A stretch of 6,161 nucleotides of DNA from Ruminococcaceae bacterium UBA3451 (GTDB lineage: Bacteria; Bacillota; Clostridia; Oscillospirales; Acutalibacteraceae). Position 1 is the stretch's first letter; each line of letters begins with the position of its first letter. Under the pieces are notes generated by a model. It saw only the letters and a list, made by a program, of their open reading frames with translations, was not told the origin of the DNA and ran no database searches. Where the stretch lies: positions 412 to 6,572 of the forward strand of contig DFRY01000039.1 in assembly GCA_002378845.1 (NCBI GenBank). The letters are read 5' to 3'. The position numbers and the translations under genes are program-made. This document shows, piece by piece, positions 6,052 through 6,161 of this stretch.

Positions 6052-6161
6052 TTACTTCGTTTCCTCCTCAAGGCCTTTTTCGCCTTGCACGTATCTTCTG
6101 CCGCATTTTGGGCAGACCAGATTATCATCGAGCTTTTCCCCGCACTCACAGGCCCAGCCGC
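6052..6161 (-). CDS. wbpD: C-terminal end of a probable UDP-sugar N-acetyltransferase (WbpD/WlbB-like) with zinc-ribbon tail, partial
   Basis: Only the last 35 codons and the TAA stop are in the window; the gene enters from the right edge (the first two bases are a partial codon). The visible peptide begins GWACECGEKLDDNLVC and continues PKCGRRY, followed by an acidic tail ending EEETK. It carries two cysteine pairs (C-x-C and C-P-x-C-G), the pattern of a small zinc ribbon. Left-handed beta-helix acetyltransferases of the WbpD/WlbB group often end in a 'GW-x-C/S ... CP-x-C/T-G-x-Y' tail just after the hexapeptide repeats. The next genes encode the other four UDP-ManNAc3NAcA enzymes, so the missing acetyl-CoA-dependent 3-N-acetyltransferase is the natural candidate. 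The catalytic hexapeptide domain is outside the window, so the family rests on tail plus context. Its end encodes the ribosome site of wbpE, and its stop abuts that gene's ATG. Another zinc-ribbon protein cannot be excluded. Confidence 0.6.
   Translation of the reverse strand, partial: GWACECGEKLDDNLVCPKCGRRYVQGEKGLEEETK
6063..6068 (-). promoter_or_regulatory. Ribosome binding site of wbpE
   Basis: AGGAGG on the minus strand, eleven bases before the ATG at 6051. It lies inside the last codons of the upstream acetyltransferase gene, where it also encodes part of the Glu-Glu-Glu tail. With the abutting TAAATG stop/start this suggests translational coupling. Confidence 0.8.

Overview
The window holds six genes, all on the minus strand and tightly packed. 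It is almost entirely coding and reads as one operon transcribed from high to low coordinates. In transcription order they are: the last 35 codons of a probable sugar N-acetyltransferase with a Cys4 zinc-ribbon tail (WbpD-like, cut by the right edge); a PLP-dependent aminotransferase (WbpE-like); a UDP-sugar C6 dehydrogenase (WbpA-like); a Gfo/Idh/MocA oxidoreductase (WbpB/WlbA-like); a non-hydrolysing UDP-sugar 2-epimerase (WbpI-like); and a family 4 glycosyltransferase (WbuB-like) that ends 9 bases from the left edge.

Together they form a recognisable cassette, the five-step route from UDP-GlcNAc to UDP-2,3-diacetamido-2,3-dideoxy-D-mannuronic acid (UDP-ManNAc3NAcA). WbpA oxidises C6 to the uronic acid, WbpB oxidises C3 to a ketone, WbpE transaminates C3, WbpD acetylates the new amine and WbpI inverts C2. 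The pathway is best known from Pseudomonas aeruginosa O5 (wbp) and Bordetella (wlb/bpl) LPS, and related sugars occur in archaeal glycans. The glycosyltransferase directly after the epimerase probably works in the same surface-glycan pathway. Each assignment rests on motifs in the translations; the pathway assignment is an inference from the set.

Gene junctions: the stop of wbpD abuts the ATG of wbpE (TAAATG). The wbpE-wbpA, wbpB-wbpI and wbpI-glycosyltransferase gaps are 15, 12 and 29 bases with the starts chosen here. Strong purine-rich Shine-Dalgarno sites precede the genes and move the best starts of wbpA and wbpI inward from the longest reading frames. The only sizeable gap is 98 bases between wbpA and wbpB. 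It contains a 9-bp perfect hairpin followed by a short T run, and a second weaker hairpin whose arms can also pair with the first, so it may be a leaky terminator or attenuator. No convincing promoter was found.

The strong AGGAGG-type ribosome sites, roughly balanced base composition, zinc-ribbon acetyltransferase tail and protein style suggest a Clostridia-type Firmicute, perhaps Oscillospiraceae/Ruminococcaceae. That is a low-confidence guess. In such a cell the sugar would go to capsule, exopolysaccharide or a wall glycan rather than LPS. No RNA gene, mobile element, CRISPR array or broken gene was seen, and no evidently new system: this is a good example of a known pathway with a few details worth checking.
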